Source of the DNA: Linepithema humile
Taxonomy: Eukaryota; Arthropoda; Insecta; Hymenoptera; Formicidae
Assembly (NCBI RefSeq): GCF_040581485.1
Contig: NC_090135.1
Coordinates: 1,591,001 to 1,655,000, forward strand
DNA: 64,000 nucleotides
Reading direction: 5' to 3'
Shown: positions 8,622 to 20,294 of the stretch, piece after piece
How the letters are laid out: each line of letters opens with the position of its first letter
How positions within the stretch are numbered: position 1 is the stretch's first letter
The notes under the pieces: model-generated
What the model was told of the DNA's origin: nothing
Databases searched by the model: none
Seen by the model: only the letters and a program-made list of their open reading frames with translations
Made by a program: the position numbers and the translations under genes

Positions 8622-11600
8622 TTATAACTTGCCCCTTAAGGGCGGGTGGTTATGTTGGCGGTGGTTGTGGGGGAGGAGCTTTATCTCCTCCTCCCACCGC
8701 TTCCCCCCTTCTTTCTCTCTCTGCTCAGCTCTCCATTTGTCCTCTCCCTCCAGCATAGTTCTAACTAATACTGGGAGGGAGAGGTCTCCGCCGACCACTG
8801 CGGTCAGGACCCGACCCTCCCCATCCCATGCGTTACACTCCTGAAGAGTGTGTTGCGCCGAGTCCAGACCGGCCGCACAGTGGTGGCACTCGGTCGTGTA
8901 CTCCCTGCCGATCCTGCACAGGTAGTCACTGAAGCAACCATGCCCGGTGAGTACCTGTGTCAGGTGGAACCCAATTCCGCGTCCCCTCCTGTTTGCCCAT
9001 TTGGGGAGACAGGGTTGGATGGCCTGGGTGGTCCATCTGCCCGCCTTGGAGCCAATCAAAGAGACCTGCCAAGCCTCCATGGCTCTTTGGCGGGCGTTCG
9101 TCCTTATTCTGGCCACGGCTCTTGGTGCGAGGCGGGCACCCTCGCGCCGGTCTGGGTCCTTCGTACGCTGATATACTTCAGCGTACGAGTTCGCCAGGAA
9201 CTCGGCCGGGAGGAGTCCCGCCAGAGCCGTGGCCGCCGCAAACGACGTCGTGCAGTAGGCCCTGATCGTCCTAATGGCCAGTCGGCGCTGTTGTCGATGA
9301 AGTATCATCAGTATGCGCCGGCTGGCCTCTGCCTTGTCGGCCCAGGCCGGTGCACCATACAGGTACACCGACTGCACGACGTTCGTGTAGAGTCTCCTGA
9401 CTCTGTTACACGGACCACCCAGGTTCGGAAGGAGGCGGCTTAACGCATTCGCCATCCTATCCGCTTTGGGGGCTATCCCAGCAAAGTGCTGCTCAAACCC
9501 CCAAAGTCCATCCAGAGTCAGGCCCAGATATTTCATCTGGGTCCCCACCCGGACGCGGAATTCTCCTACCCAAATCTGGGAAGGGGGAGGCCGTCCCAAG
9601 GCCCTGTCGTAAAAGTACAGGGCCTCCGTCTTCTGTGGGGCGACCTCGAGCCCCATGGCTCTGATGGAGTACACGACCGCCCGGGTAACAGCATTCGCCG
9701 CATCCCGGGCTTCCCTCCATGTCTTCCCCCGGACTACCACCAGCGTGTCGTCTGCGTAACACAGCAGACGACAGCCCGGGGGAAGCGCCGTGCGGAGCAC
9801 TCTGTCATATGCTAGGTTCCACAATAGGGGGCCAAGTACTGACCCTTGTGGAACCCCGCAGCAGACTACCCTCCGGCTTACCCGCTCCAGCTAGTCTTTC
9901 TGCTGGAGCGTCCTGTCGCGGAAATAATCCCAAAGGACCTCCCGTATATATAGGGGAAGGCTATAAAAATCCATGGCCTCCCCCACGTGTTCCCAGGGGA
10001 GAGAATTAAAGGCATTGACAATGTCAAGTGACACCGCCAACGCCACGTCTCCCTCCCCCACAATTTGGTCCGAGAGAGCCCGCAGATGCATGATCGCATC
10101 TGTTGTAGATCGACCCTCTCGGAACCCAAATTGGTCCTCTGAAAGATTGGGATCATCCCGCGACAGGTGCTAGACGATTCGGCCGGCAACGATTCTTTTA
10201 AACAATTTACCGACCTCGTCCAGCAGGCAAATCGGCCTGTAAGCCGAAGGTTGCTCCGCCGGCTTCCCCTCCTTGCAAAGCAGCACCAAGTTCGCTGTCT
10301 TCCATAAGGAGGGGAAGGTGCCCGTCCTGAGGCATGCGTTATACATCCTTCTCAGGCGGGCACCCACCACTCCAAAGGCCAAGGCCCATACTCTTCCGGG
10401 TACCCCGTCCGGGCCTGGGGCTTTTCCTGCCGCCCCAAGCCTTTTAGACGCCTCGGAAAGCTCTCTCTCGGATATCTCCAAGTCCCCGGACCAGGGGGGG
10501 GATCTCCTCTAGGGGGTATATGGGTGTCCCTGATTGGGAAAAGTTCCCCCACCACCTGACCGAGGAACTCAGGGTCCAGCGTCTCCGAGATTGGGGGCGC
10601 CGCTGGTCTCAATCTGTTGAGTACCAGTCGGTACGGACGCCCCCAAGGGTCCCGGTCGAGTTCCGCCAATAACTCTTCCCAGGCCTTGGCCTTGGCCTTG
10701 CCGATTGCAGGTCTATATAGTTGGCCCCCCCTCCTAACGCAAATCGTAAAAACATTTATATATTCGGATTGTACATTGTTTGTACATGAATGTACTATGA
10801 TTTTTATTGTTTGTACATTTTTCGTTAATTTAAAAAAAAATTACAAAGTTTTTGTAACTGTGCCAATGATAGTTAGCCCCCCCTATGTCGCAATTACGTC
10901 ACGTAAACTATAACTTATGAATTTATCGTGCTTAATTGTTTGTACGTCGTTTGTACATTATTAATAATCGGTTAAATTTATAATTCCAACATTTGTTTTT
11001 GTTTAAAACGCAAGATAAATAATTTTTATTTGAATATGGCGGGTACGGAGTACGGAGCGGGTGCGCATGCGTGTGCGTGCGTATGCGCGCCTGTGCGTGC
11101 ATATGCGTGTATGTGCGTGCGTGTGTGTGCTGCATGTATTGTGTAGGTGTGTATGCGAGTGAGTGGTGGTTGTGTACGCGCGTGTGTATATACACAACAC
11201 AGCATATACTCACACATACGCACACATCCACTCACACACACAGCATCACATTAGACGGCATTATATCACGGCTATGTCATCACAGCATAGCAAAAGTTAA
11301 AAGTAAAGACTTTTAAAATATCTCTAGACGAAAAACTATTAATTTTTAAGCTTTGTTTCCATTGAGACTTTCGATCAGCATCAATAAATAATACTGCAAT
11401 TTCGGCGAATTTAACCACTTTTCATAATGTTTGTGCGGGGTCCTTTTATAGAAATCTTTTAATTATGATTAAAAATTATTTGAATCAATTTTGAAAAGAT
11501 AGATTTCTTCACAATGTTTTTAGTTCGTGCTTGACGAAACAAATAATTATCGCTAGCCAATCAAAATCTTTGTCGTTGCGACAAATGTAGACATCTCTCG

Positions 11601-11693
11601 TCAATGCTGCTCTATGTTTTTTTCACAATGTTTTGTTCATCTCCACTCTTTTAAAGTTCACAGTAGTCATATATGTAGTCATCTATGGCTTAG

Positions 11694-11830
11694 TTTACAC
11701 CGATTGTTTAGTACGCGTACCAAATACTAAATCTGCTTCTCCGATAGGTATAAATCGTTTAGTGTAAAATCTACACCAATCAAAGAAGCTGATTTAATAC
11801 TTGGTACACGTACTAAACAATCGGTAAATA
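11694..11830. repeat. Imperfect palindrome inside the foldback element
   Basis: The sequence around ACCGATTGTTTAGTACGCG recurs in inverted form at about 11785-11825 (ACTAAACAATCGGT) with a short loop. It could be a small MITE nested in the larger transposon, or a structural part of it. Confidence 0.6.
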
Positions 11831-11868
11831 TTCGCACATGATTTCCTTTTAATAAAATTAAGAATAAA

Positions 11869-12258
11869 TTACATTGTCTTGTTGGCATTTGATTCTATTG
11901 ATGTAAAATATTGTGATTTATCCATAACCGCTGTGGATAATATTTGTATTATAGAATCGAATGGACAAGTATTTCTTGCAAAATAGGGTTGTTTATCAAT
12001 TAAAATCGGTTGATTGACGTTATAACCATTTTTTAAAAGCATTAATTTTTTAATATCTTTAATACGATTGTTACGATGACGAATATCTGGTTCAGATTTG
12101 TAATAATAACTACATCTTTTCTTTACATTTTCTTTCTCTTCACTTAATTTTTGATCACTGATTTGATTATTAATATTATTATATACAATTTCTTCAATGT
12201 TAGGAGATTTTAAAAAATTTCGACAGTTTTTCTGATTTTCTGTACTCGATAATATTGA
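11869..12258 (-). CDS. Unrecognised ORF fragment in the foldback transposon
   Basis: About 127 codons are open from the inner edge of the right inverted repeat to a TAA at 11869-11871, without an early ATG. A TACAG near 12240 could be a splice acceptor, so this may be a 3' exon. The protein is Lys/Asn-rich and ends with a segment containing ARNTCPFDSIIQIL. That Cys-containing motif vaguely recalls cysteine-protease-like boxes, but I cannot assign a family. It is the only candidate coding sequence inside the element. Confidence 0.45.
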   Translation of the reverse strand, partial: SILSSTENQKNCRNFLKSPNIEEIVYNNINNQISDQKLSEEKENVKKRCSYYYKSEPDIRHRNNRIKDIKKLMLLKNGYNVNQPILIDKQPYFARNTCPFDSIIQILSTAVMDKSQYFTSIESNANKTM

Positions 12259-13964
12259 TGCTGATCGAAAGTCTCAATAGGAACAAAGCTTAAAAATTAA
12301 TAGTTTTTTGTCTAGAGATATTTTAAAAGTCTTTAACTTTTAACTTTTGCTATGCTGTGATGACATAGCCGTGATATAATGCCGTCTAATGTGATGCTGT
12401 GTGTGTGAGTGGGTGTGTGCGTATGTGTGGGTATATGCTGTGTGTTGTGTATACACACGCGCGTACACACCCACCACTCACTCGCATACACACCTACACG
12501 ATACATGCAGCACACACACGCACGCACATACACGCATATGCACGCACAGGCGCGCATACGCACGCACACGCATGCGCACCCGCTCCGTACTCCGTACCCG
12601 CCATATTCAAATAAAAATTATTTATCTTGCGTTTTAAACAAAAACAAATGTTGGAATTATAAATTTAACCGATTATTAATAATGTACAAACGACGTACAA
12701 ACGACGTACAAACGATTAAGCACGATAAATTCATAAGTTATAATTTACGTGATGTAATTGCGACATAGGGGGGGCTAACTATCATTGGCACAGTTACGAA
12801 AACTTTGTAATTTTTTTTAAAATTAACGAAAAATGTACAAACGATAAAAATCATAGTACATTCATGTACAAACAATGTACAATCCGAATATATAAATGTT
12901 TTTACGATTTGCGTTAGAGGGGGGGCCAACTATATATGCCGATTGCTGTCCGTAAAGAGCACTTTGCGGCCAAGTACTCTCCGCGTGCATCGGCAGTTTC
13001 TTCTTCATCCCCACCCGCCTTTCGTCGGGCCCTGAGGAGGTCGCGTCTTTTGGCGTTTGCGCGCCTGCGTAGATCTGCAATTTCCTCAGTCCACCAATAT
13101 TTGGCCCGGCGAGGGGCGGACCTAGATCGGGGCATGGCCATATCGCACATGCGCTCGGCCATGGCCCCAATCTCCTCGGCTTCTGTCTCGGTGTCGACGA
13201 GGTCGGAGAAGTCCGACCACGCCTCCACCAAGGCTGCCGCCATCAACTTGTCCTGGTTTAATTGGGCCAGGGCCCATCTTCTAGGGGGTTTATTGCCCCT
13301 TTGTAGTTGGCGGCGGATCAGCACTTCCCGGGGGGTGGCAGTCAGAACCATCTCTATATGGAATGGTCCGATAGGGACTCTCGGTCCACCACCCCCCAGG
13401 TCCTCACCAATTGCGCCGCCCGGGGGGAAGCCCATGTCAAATCGACAATAGACTCCCCTCGGGGATGGACGCATGTGCTTTCGGACCCCCTGTTTTGTAG
13501 CAGGAGGCCCAGCCCCGCCGCCCAATCCCAAACGGCCTCACCTCTGATGTTGGTGTACCGGGAACCCCACTCCTGATGCCAGGCGTTAAAATCTCCGGCC
13601 ACCAACACTGAGTGGGAGAGGCATCGGCGAATGCCGTCCCCCATCTCCCGCAGTTGCTCCAAAAATTCGAGGTGAGGCCTCTTTGGGGGGGGCATAAACC
13701 CCCATCACTCTGAAGGCACCCCACTGCGCCATAACAAATCCCCTCCCCTTTTCCACTAGGGTAATGGGGGGGAGCGCGGGGAGTGCCTCCTTACGATGAC
13801 GACAGAACCGTTCGAGGCCGATACCCAATTAGGGTCGAAGTCTTGGACCCGATACGGCTCCGCTGCCACTCCCAGTCCTGCATCACGCTTGTCCAGGTCC
13901 GCTAGGAACAGTTCCTGGGCCCGGCGAGCGTGATTCAGGTTGGCCTGGAGGAGTTTTGTAGACA

Positions 13965-16716
13965 TTATTGGTTCTGTAGACCCTGTCCATCCTCCAGGCC
14001 AACTCTTCCCTTTTCTTCAGTGGCAGCCGGTGTTGGGTCCACTTCCATCTTCTCGGTGGGAGGGTTGGTTTCTCCCACGATGGGTGGCACCGCCGCTGCC
14101 ACCTTTTTTCCCTCCTTTGAAGGGGGGGAGATGGAAGCCTTTTTTGCTTCCTTCTCTTCTTCTTACCTCCTTTAGGGGGCTTGCACGCTGGCCCCCCCAT
14201 ACGGTGGGAGGCCGGGAGTCCCGCGTCTCTGCACACGGCGCAATTTGCCGGCGCCGTACATGACCGGGCTTCGTGCCCCGGCATTCCGCAGCGGTAGCAC
14301 AGACCGCTTTGGTCTACGGCTATGCTGGGACATTTTGCCCTCACGTGCCCCCTCTCCAAGCATTTAAAGCATTGGAGGGGGCGCGCCTCTAATAGCTCTA
14401 CTTGGGCTTTAAAAACCCATCCATTACTATGTGTCCCCCCTGAGCAATTTTATTAGCTGTCTTGAGGGGACACTTCACTCAGGCCGTGATTGGGCCTCTT
14501 GGGATATGGGAGTTTTTTATGTCCTCCACCTTATAATTTCGGTGAGGGAACATTCTCCCATCTCCGCCACTGCCTTGGCGATGCCCTCTACGGTTGTTGA
14601 CGGCACCAGACTCCGGATGCGGATCTCTCCCATTATTTGGGGTCGATTGATCCGCACCTCGGGGTTATCCGCGAGCAAACTGCGCATCCTTTGCGCCAGC
14701 TTGTCCGCGCACTCCTGTTTGTTTAGGCCCTTTATTTGTAGGATACACGCACCCGTTTGGCCCGGTTTATATTCCAACGGGGGGATACCCATCTCCTTTA
14801 TGGAGATCTCTTTCGTGATCTTTCTCATCACCTCTGAGTACTGTCCCTCTGGACATGTGACAGAGATCGCGGCGGTGTTGGGCACCTTTTTTTCTTTTTC
14901 TTTTTCCTCTTCTTTCCCTCCGCGCCCGGTTTAGGTGGGGAGGAAGAGGATTTAGGGGTGGTTTTAGAGGCCTTCTTGGCCTTTCCCTTCGTCGTCGTTG
15001 TGGTGGGAGGAGGAGGGGTCTCCTTCTTTTTCTTTTTTCCCGCTACCGTTGACCACATCTCGGGTGGTGATACCTACTGTTGCCGCTGCTGTTGCTCGCA
15101 GACAGCGACGGTTGTGGTGGTCTCTCCTCCGGGGGGGATTGATTGCCCCGGCTTTTTAGTCGGGGTTTTCTTTCCCCCCTTAGGGGGGGGGAAAGGGTCG
15201 GCAGTGGGCTGTCGCACAGCGACAGACTGCGTCGGTCCCTTCTCCTTCCCCTTCTTTCCCTTCTCTCTCTTTGAGTCCCCGGCTGGGGGAGCCACCCTCT
15301 TTACGGAGGGTGGACCCATACTGCCAGGGGATTTGAAGGGAAGGGGGTTAGGCAAGGAGGAGTAGGAGGATGAGGAGGAGGAGGAAGGAAGCTTTCCCTC
15401 TATGAGCTCCCTCATCTGCTTCATTTCTCTCCTTTCTCTCCTCATCTCTTTTATCTGCCCCATCGCTGCCTGCACTATGGCGGCCGTTGATTCATCACCA
15501 CGCAGGAGAATGTTGCTGGTGATTATCGGGAGGGGGGATCCTCCAGTTTCTTAATGTTTCCCAACAGTGAGGGTCTATTCGCCGGGTGGTCGTCAAGATC
15601 CTCCTTCGTGATGACGGGAGGAAATACCAAGGGTTGAATCTCCATAGTTTCACCCTTGGGGTTCTCTTCTTCTGGGTTTTCTTCCCCCACGACCCTTGAC
15701 CTGAATTGAGTATTGTAGGGGGAGGGAGGAGGGGAGGTTCTGTTCCTCTCCTCGATCTGCCTGCGGAGGTTGTCATTCTCCTCCTTCATGCGGCGATTTG
15801 TTGCAAGAAGTTCCTCCATATTGGCGTTGGCAGAGGAGGGGGCCCTTTCCGCCATAAGGTCAAAGTACCCTTTTTCCGTCCTTGCCGCCAGTGTTGCGGC
15901 TCCCGCACTGAGTGAGGAGGCCGCCTCACAAAGGCACTTTGCGAGATCTCCTCTGAGGCCTTTCGAGACCCCCGCGACCTCGAGAATTGCCTCTGAGCTC
16001 TTCTCTAGGTCGTTCAGGATATCCTGAACTTGTTTGGTCTCGAATTCAGCGACCTTTTTATTAACCCTCACCTGGTGCTTCCAGTAGCGACCGGTCGTCT
16101 TGTCCGTCGCAAAGTGAGGGTTGTTGATCCTATCGGAGAGCTCTTGATGTTGCTTTTCCACCCTCTCGGCCTCCCTCTCCCTTATTTTGCGGGCGGTAAA
16201 TTGCCCGGTGTGATTGGGATCAATGGCGTGTCGTCCCCTCCGGTCTTCTTTTCTGGCCCGGTTTTTTAGGGCCTTCTTCTCTCCAGACGAGAGTTCGTCT
16301 TTTGCCTGACCCAGCTTCTTCCTCTTTTTTTCCTCCGAGGAAGGGTCAGGGGGGTGGCTGGTATTCTCCACCCTACGTCTCTTTGTTCCGACAGACGAGA
16401 TGTTTGACCGGATGTCGTCGTCATCCTCGTCACTTAGGTCAATGGAGGCCACTAATCTGTGGCTGTCCTCCGACCCCGCCCGTGAAGGACAACTCTGTCC
16501 TCTCGGTGATCCCGCTCGAGATGATCCTCGTGAGGATACCGAGGTACCCATTGAGGTGCCCTTGCGAGACCTTGGACAGGGTTTGTTGGTGGAAAGGGGA
16601 AAAGAGAAGGATGAGTTCCCTCCCGTTTCCCTCCCCTCCATCTCGTCGTCTGAGTCCTCGCCCCATCTCAGTCTCAGGACTGAGACCTGAGGTGGGGCGC
16701 CTGACTCGTAAGACAC
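13965..16716 (-). pseudogene. Element B ORF1: gag-like protein, frameshifted
   Basis: Pieces in several frames (15523-16716, 15074-15475, 14517-14885, 13883-14359) together give the ORF1 layout: charged N-terminus, coiled-coil stretch (NRRMKEENDNLRRQIEERN near 15760), basic linker, conserved core, and zinc knuckles (CYRCGMPGHEARSC and CxxC-H-C near 14200-14300). The frame at 16716 opens with GTG and has no in-frame ATG before an upstream stop, so the true start is probably in another frame near 16753. The proper frame ends at the TAA of TAATG at 13967-13965. Confidence 0.82.
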
Positions 16717-17815
16717 CTCTTGTGTCTCCTGTCTCTCGACAAAGAGACCTCATCCCGTTTGCACGGGATGTACCTCCCTACATACGTCAAAGTAATAGTA
16801 ATACATTTTTGGTTTGAACCCCACAACCCATCACGGCTCCGCCGACCGGGCGTGCCCCGTTACCCCCGGGGAGTCGGCATATGGCTCTGGCACCGGGAAA
16901 ATCATCCGGTGCACGGGCCTCTAGCCCCCTACTCACCCCTAGACTACCTAGGGGTTTTCGGGAGTCCCACATCTCCGACCTGTGGGCATCGTGATGGGCG
17001 CCGCCACGCGGGGGGCCCCACGGACGGATGGGGCGGAAGGTTGCGGCGACTCAACTAACCACCTTGCCCGCCGTGGCGACCAGCAAACGTACTCCTCGTC
17101 CATGCACTCTGGGACCGATAATAAATTACCGGGACGCACTCCGAAAGTGCGCGGACCTCGCTACTCGACCCCGACCTCAGAATACTTCTGAGCGGCTCGA
17201 GCAGCCACCAGGCCAGGCCGAAAACTGCGAGCTATGCTCCCAGAATCCGCCCCAGCCTCCCCCACCGTCCGACCCAGCCTCGGATTACCTCCGAGCGGCC
17301 CGGAACGGCACGGCCCGACGAGCCCAATAAATTACGGGACATCGACGGCCCGTCGCTCCCCCTCACGCTCGCGTACACAGGGACCACGTCCCTGTGCCGT
17401 TTGAGCGGAGAGGGAGAGCCACCCCTATTGTGGGACACCGCTTCCTCCCGTGCCAGGCCGCATCCTGTCCACCCCCATGATTGGAGGAGGAAGGATCGGC
17501 CCCAGACACGAGAGGACCGGCACCCACATCCCTTCCCTTTAGACGGGGCCACCGAAGTGACCCCACCAGAGACCCGTCCCGCCGGAGCAGCAGCCCCGAC
17601 AAGAACAGGCCTCAACCGTGGAGGGAGCACCCCCCTGACCAGCCGCCCCACTGGACTACGAACCTGGCCGCCCGTGCACGGAGGGGAGATAAAAATCTCC
17701 CCCTAACGGTGCCGTGCCACCGGGGGTTTGAAGTCTGAGTCCCCGTCTCCTACCGGCGGATGGGAAAAGTCCCTTGGGGAGTCGCCGGACTCCCTGTTCC
17801 CTCCTAAGAAAGAAC
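16717..17815 (-). other. Element B 5' untranslated leader
   Basis: About 1.1 kb, GC-rich, with no supported gene. The part next to the ribozyme (17700-17815) is clearly similar to the leaders of A, C and E2, including the sense block CCGGTAGGAGACGGGGACTC shared almost exactly with E2 near 42172. Confidence 0.6.
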
Positions 17816-17899
17816 TTTGCGCCCTTGGCACCCGTTCGACCCTTGCGGGCTTCCCGGGTGAGCCTCCTCACCACGACAAGATAGCGCACAACGAGGAGG
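17816..17899 (-). ncRNA. HDV-like self-cleaving ribozyme candidate (B)
   Basis: 84 nt: P1 CCTCCTC/GAGGAGG, P2 core TGCGC/GCGCA, P3 region with TATCTTGTCGTGG (weaker than in A and C), P4 CACCCG/CGGGTG, joint CCAAG. P1 and P4 differ from A1 by compensatory changes. The first P1 base (17899) is the first base of element B next to telomeric AACC, where a 5'-processing ribozyme would place the RNA end. Confidence 0.7.
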
Positions 17900-17903
17900 A
17901 ACC
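17900..17903. repeat. Telomeric remnant between B and C
   Basis: Only AACC remains between the 5' end of B and the poly(T) of C. The phase is the same as at the other junctions (CC directly followed by poly(T)). Confidence 0.7.
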
Positions 17904-18551
17904 TTTTTTTTTTTTTTTTTTGATGCAGGGGCCACCCTCGGGTGACCCCAGGGATGGGGAAATCTTCTAAAGAACCCCTTCCGCGTGCAATGTGCAGTCC
18001 TAGTGACCACACTGCGGAAGGGGAGTGTGGGATTTACCACCCCAGCGGAACTTTCCTGGAGTGGCGCCTACCCACTAAAACCCCACCCCATTGGATGGTC
18101 GTAGCCTGGTCATTAAGTGGGAGAGGCCTGGGAATTGCCAACGGCATGTCATCCAGACCTCTCCCTGACCACCCTGTTAAGGGGTACGTCATCTCCCCCT
18201 AAATGGGAAAGTGGGAGGTGTTTTGACACCTCTTTCTCCTTCTTTTTGTCTTCTTCTAGGGGGAGGGGGAGAACGAGAAAAACACCCGTCCCCCCTACCC
18301 CTAACCACCACCCCACAAAACGGTAATCCTAATAGATCCCCGCTCCGTGGGGGGGGCTTATCATCATTGGGTGAGAAGTTATTCCTCTCTCTCCCCAAGG
18401 GTCCACCCGACCTGGCCCTAACGGGGTCAGGTTTTCGGGGCCTCCTCCTTCTTTTCTGCAAACAGCAGCAGCTCCCCCCTCCCGCCAGCAGCAACAACTT
18501 CCTCGCAAGCAAGGAGTACTACCCCCGTCGGGAGAGAAGGGCCGATCTCTT
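17904..18551 (-). other. Element C 3' UTR and poly(A), with terminal hairpin
   Basis: The hairpin at plus 17975-18023 (CCCCTTCCGC/GCGGAAGGGG, 10 bp) is followed in sense by TTCTTTAGAAGATTTCCCC and poly(A). The hairpin position and the following motif match D and E2, with different stem bases. Confidence 0.75.
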
Positions 18552-19040
18552 CTAAATGGCTAAGGCCATTATGTCTCTTTTCCTCATAGAGGGGGACCAA
18601 TCCGGGGTGGGGAAGTAGGCGCAAAGCAACCGACTTCCCTCCACCCTATCCTTCGATGAGGTCTGGGGATCCGACTTTCCCCAGTGGACGAGTTGGACCC
18701 CAATCTCGTCGGTTTTCTTCATCAGAGCAAGGAGGCTCTCGAATTCCTTCTTGAACCTCCCCGCTCTTAGGTCGACCTTGGTGACGCTCTCTCTCGGGTC
18801 ACGGAAGATAAGAAAGAGGAACAAATCACCCCCCTCGAAGCTACCCCAGAGGTCCGGCCTCTCCGTCAAATTCGGGCATTTTTTATTTAAGATGCCCTCA
18901 CAGGCTTCCAGCACCCATTCTCCTTCTGTGGGGGGGGCACGCGATGTCCACCTCCATCTCCTGAAAGGTGGAGGAGCGCCACCATCGCCAGGTGCTGCCG
19001 CTTCGCAGCGACAGGCACCCGGACCTAGCACTCTCCACCC
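18552..19040 (-). CDS. Element C downstream ORF, function unknown
   Basis: About 160 codons open between a TAA near 19041 and 18552; it begins at a GTG at 19031 and has no early ATG. The C-terminal 120 residues look protein-like (WVLEACEGILNKK; LFLFLIFRDP; VQLVHWGKSD), unlike the low-complexity frames around it. It resembles no ORF1 or ORF2 domain I know. It could be a frameshifted ORF1 C-terminus or a captured domain specific to this family. Confidence 0.4.
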   Translation of the reverse strand, partial: GWRVLGPGACRCEAAAPGDGGAPPPFRRWRWTSRAPPTEGEWVLEACEGILNKKCPNLTERPDLWGSFEGGDLFLFLIFRDPRESVTKVDLRAGRFKKEFESLLALMKKTDEIGVQLVHWGKSDPQTSSKDRVEGSRLLCAYFPTPDWSPSMRKRDIMALAI

Positions 19041-19255
19041 TTTCCTTCTTTAAAGATGGGGGGATCAGTTCCCCCTTCCTTTTTGGGTGGAAAATCAGGG
19101 AGAAACTCCCCCTTCTTCTCCCCCTCCCTCACTAATTGGGAGGGCTCCCCCTCGTCCAAAATGGACAAGGTGGGGGCGCTCCCACTTCTTTCTACTGGGA
19201 GTTCGGGGGGGGTCTTCCCTTTTTTAGGGGTGTTTCCCCCCTTCCTTGAGTTCTT

Positions 19256-20294
19256 TCAGACTTTCTTCTTTTTTGATTTAGGAGGCGGGGGGCCCGAATT
19301 CTTCGGGCCCGCCATCCCCTTCCTTGGAGAGAAGGAGTCCGGGGGGACCGGGAGACCACACTCATGCGTGGTACCCTCCCCCTTCCTCTCTCCGCCATCC
19401 ATGGGTTGCCCTTTCCTAACTAAGGAAGGGCGGCCCTTTCCTCTTTTTTTGGAGGACGTGGAGGAGGACGCCGATGAGGTGTAGCCCCCACCGGAATCCC
19501 CTCCCATCCTCCCCTTCCCTCTCATCCTAGTCCCCCCATCCCCGCGCTTACGCGGAGGGACTAGGGGGCAGGATGATCCACCTATATGGTGGCAAAATGC
19601 CACCCCTCTACTTCTGCAGGCGGGGCAGTTTGCCTTAGCGGCGCAATGCTCCGCCTGGTGCCCCAGCTCCCCGCACCGGAAGCAATTTTTGCCTCGGTCG
19701 AAGGGTCCGGGGCACTCCCACGCTTTGTGCCTTCGGCACAAGCACTTAAAGCATCGGGGAGGGGTGTTATCCCCCCCCCCCCGATGCAGTACGTGCGCCA
19801 TCGCTGGAGCGGGATGGGGTTCTCCTTTTCGGGAGGCCCACCCCGCTGTCCTCCTTCCCGGTCTCGGAATCCGGGGGAGAGGGGAAGTTACCTCCCACCT
19901 CCCTCTTCTCTGTCGTCCCTTTTCCGGTCGTAGCCCTTAAAAGGGCTTCCGACCGAGAAGGGGAGAATAAATCCCTCGCCTCCTGCAGTGGCCAATGGTG
20001 GCCACATGTTGGGCAAGTGCCCGACCCTCTGAGCAGCCTTTGCAGGCGCTCATTTTCGGCACTTAAAAGGGCCATCTCCTGCGTGACCTGCAGGATAACC
20101 TGTAGGCACAGTAGGGCAGAAATGCCCTGTCCTTCCTCCGCGGTAGCCATATTCTCCAGGGCGCCCGCGTGGCACGTCCTGGATGGTCCGTCGCAAGATG
20201 ACGACAGGGGGGGCACCGGGACCGGATATCCCCCTCGCCGGCCTCTGGGGTTCCGAAGCCCCTGAGGCGGTAAGTTTACCCCTGTTGCTGTCAT
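19256..20294 (-). pseudogene. Element C ORF1: gag-like protein, one frameshift
   Basis: Starts at the ATG at 20294 (MTATGVNLPPQG), matching the TATGG-type N-terminus of A. A heptad-like segment (LLSAENERLQRLL) and a CPTCGHH motif follow. Near 19770-19800 the frame shifts into a knuckle region: CFKCLCRRHKAWEC, CFRCGELGHQAEHC and CPACRSRGVAFCHH, then a basic Ser/Lys tail ending KSKKKKV at 19256. It is much shorter than A ORF1 and lacks the conserved core seen in A, D, E2 and G. Confidence 0.75.

Larger units (their letters stand above)
10709..12937. mobile_element. Foldback DNA transposon with about 680-bp inverted repeats and 9-bp TSD
   Basis: Inverted repeats span about 10709-11386 and 12254-12937, each with an internal TG-rich microsatellite. 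Outermost shared sequence is ATATAGTTGGCC; the left end carries a few unmatched bases. It is flanked by GCCGATTGC at 10700-10708 and 12938-12946, present once in the uninterrupted ORF2 frame (AIGK), which fixes the target duplication at 9 bp. Long TIRs with 9-bp TSD fit Mutator-like (MULE) elements, but no transposase was recognised, so this class is tentative. Confidence 0.85.
8622..13965 (-). pseudogene. Element B ORF2: endonuclease / reverse transcriptase, broken
   Basis: Starts at the ATG at 13965 (MSTKLLQANLNHARR), which overlaps the ORF1 stop as TAATG. Endonuclease pieces follow in different frames (AAEPYR near 13850; VAGDFNAWHQEWG near 13590; SLSDHS near 13360), so there are several frameshifts. 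The linker reaches RTAIG at 12947, is cut by a DNA transposon, and resumes with KAKAKAW below 10700. RT motifs are PICLLDEVGK, DIVNAFN (near 10030) and YADD (near 9758); the C-terminal motif CHHCAAGLDSAQHTLQEC is near 8870. Stops near 9890 and 10170 add to the damage. Not functional as it stands. Confidence 0.88.
8085..17899 (-). mobile_element. Element B: SART-like retrotransposon, decayed, with nested DNA transposon
   Basis: Complete from poly(A) (24 T on plus, 8085-8108) to a ribozyme-like 5' end at 17899 that touches a telomeric AACC remnant. Order on minus: leader, ORF1 (broken by frameshifts), ORF2 (frameshifts, stops and a 2.2-kb insertion), 3' UTR. The ORF1 stop and ORF2 start form TAATG at 13967-13963, the coupling signal known from SART1. 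Base composition is GC-rich, like A, C and E2. Confidence 0.88.

Noticed and set aside
11003..11316. His/Thr- and Cys/Val-rich open frames in the TG/CA repeats (also 12333-12768, 29984-30348, 48403-48740)
   Set aside because: Translations of microsatellite DNA in several frames at once; no protein-like composition.
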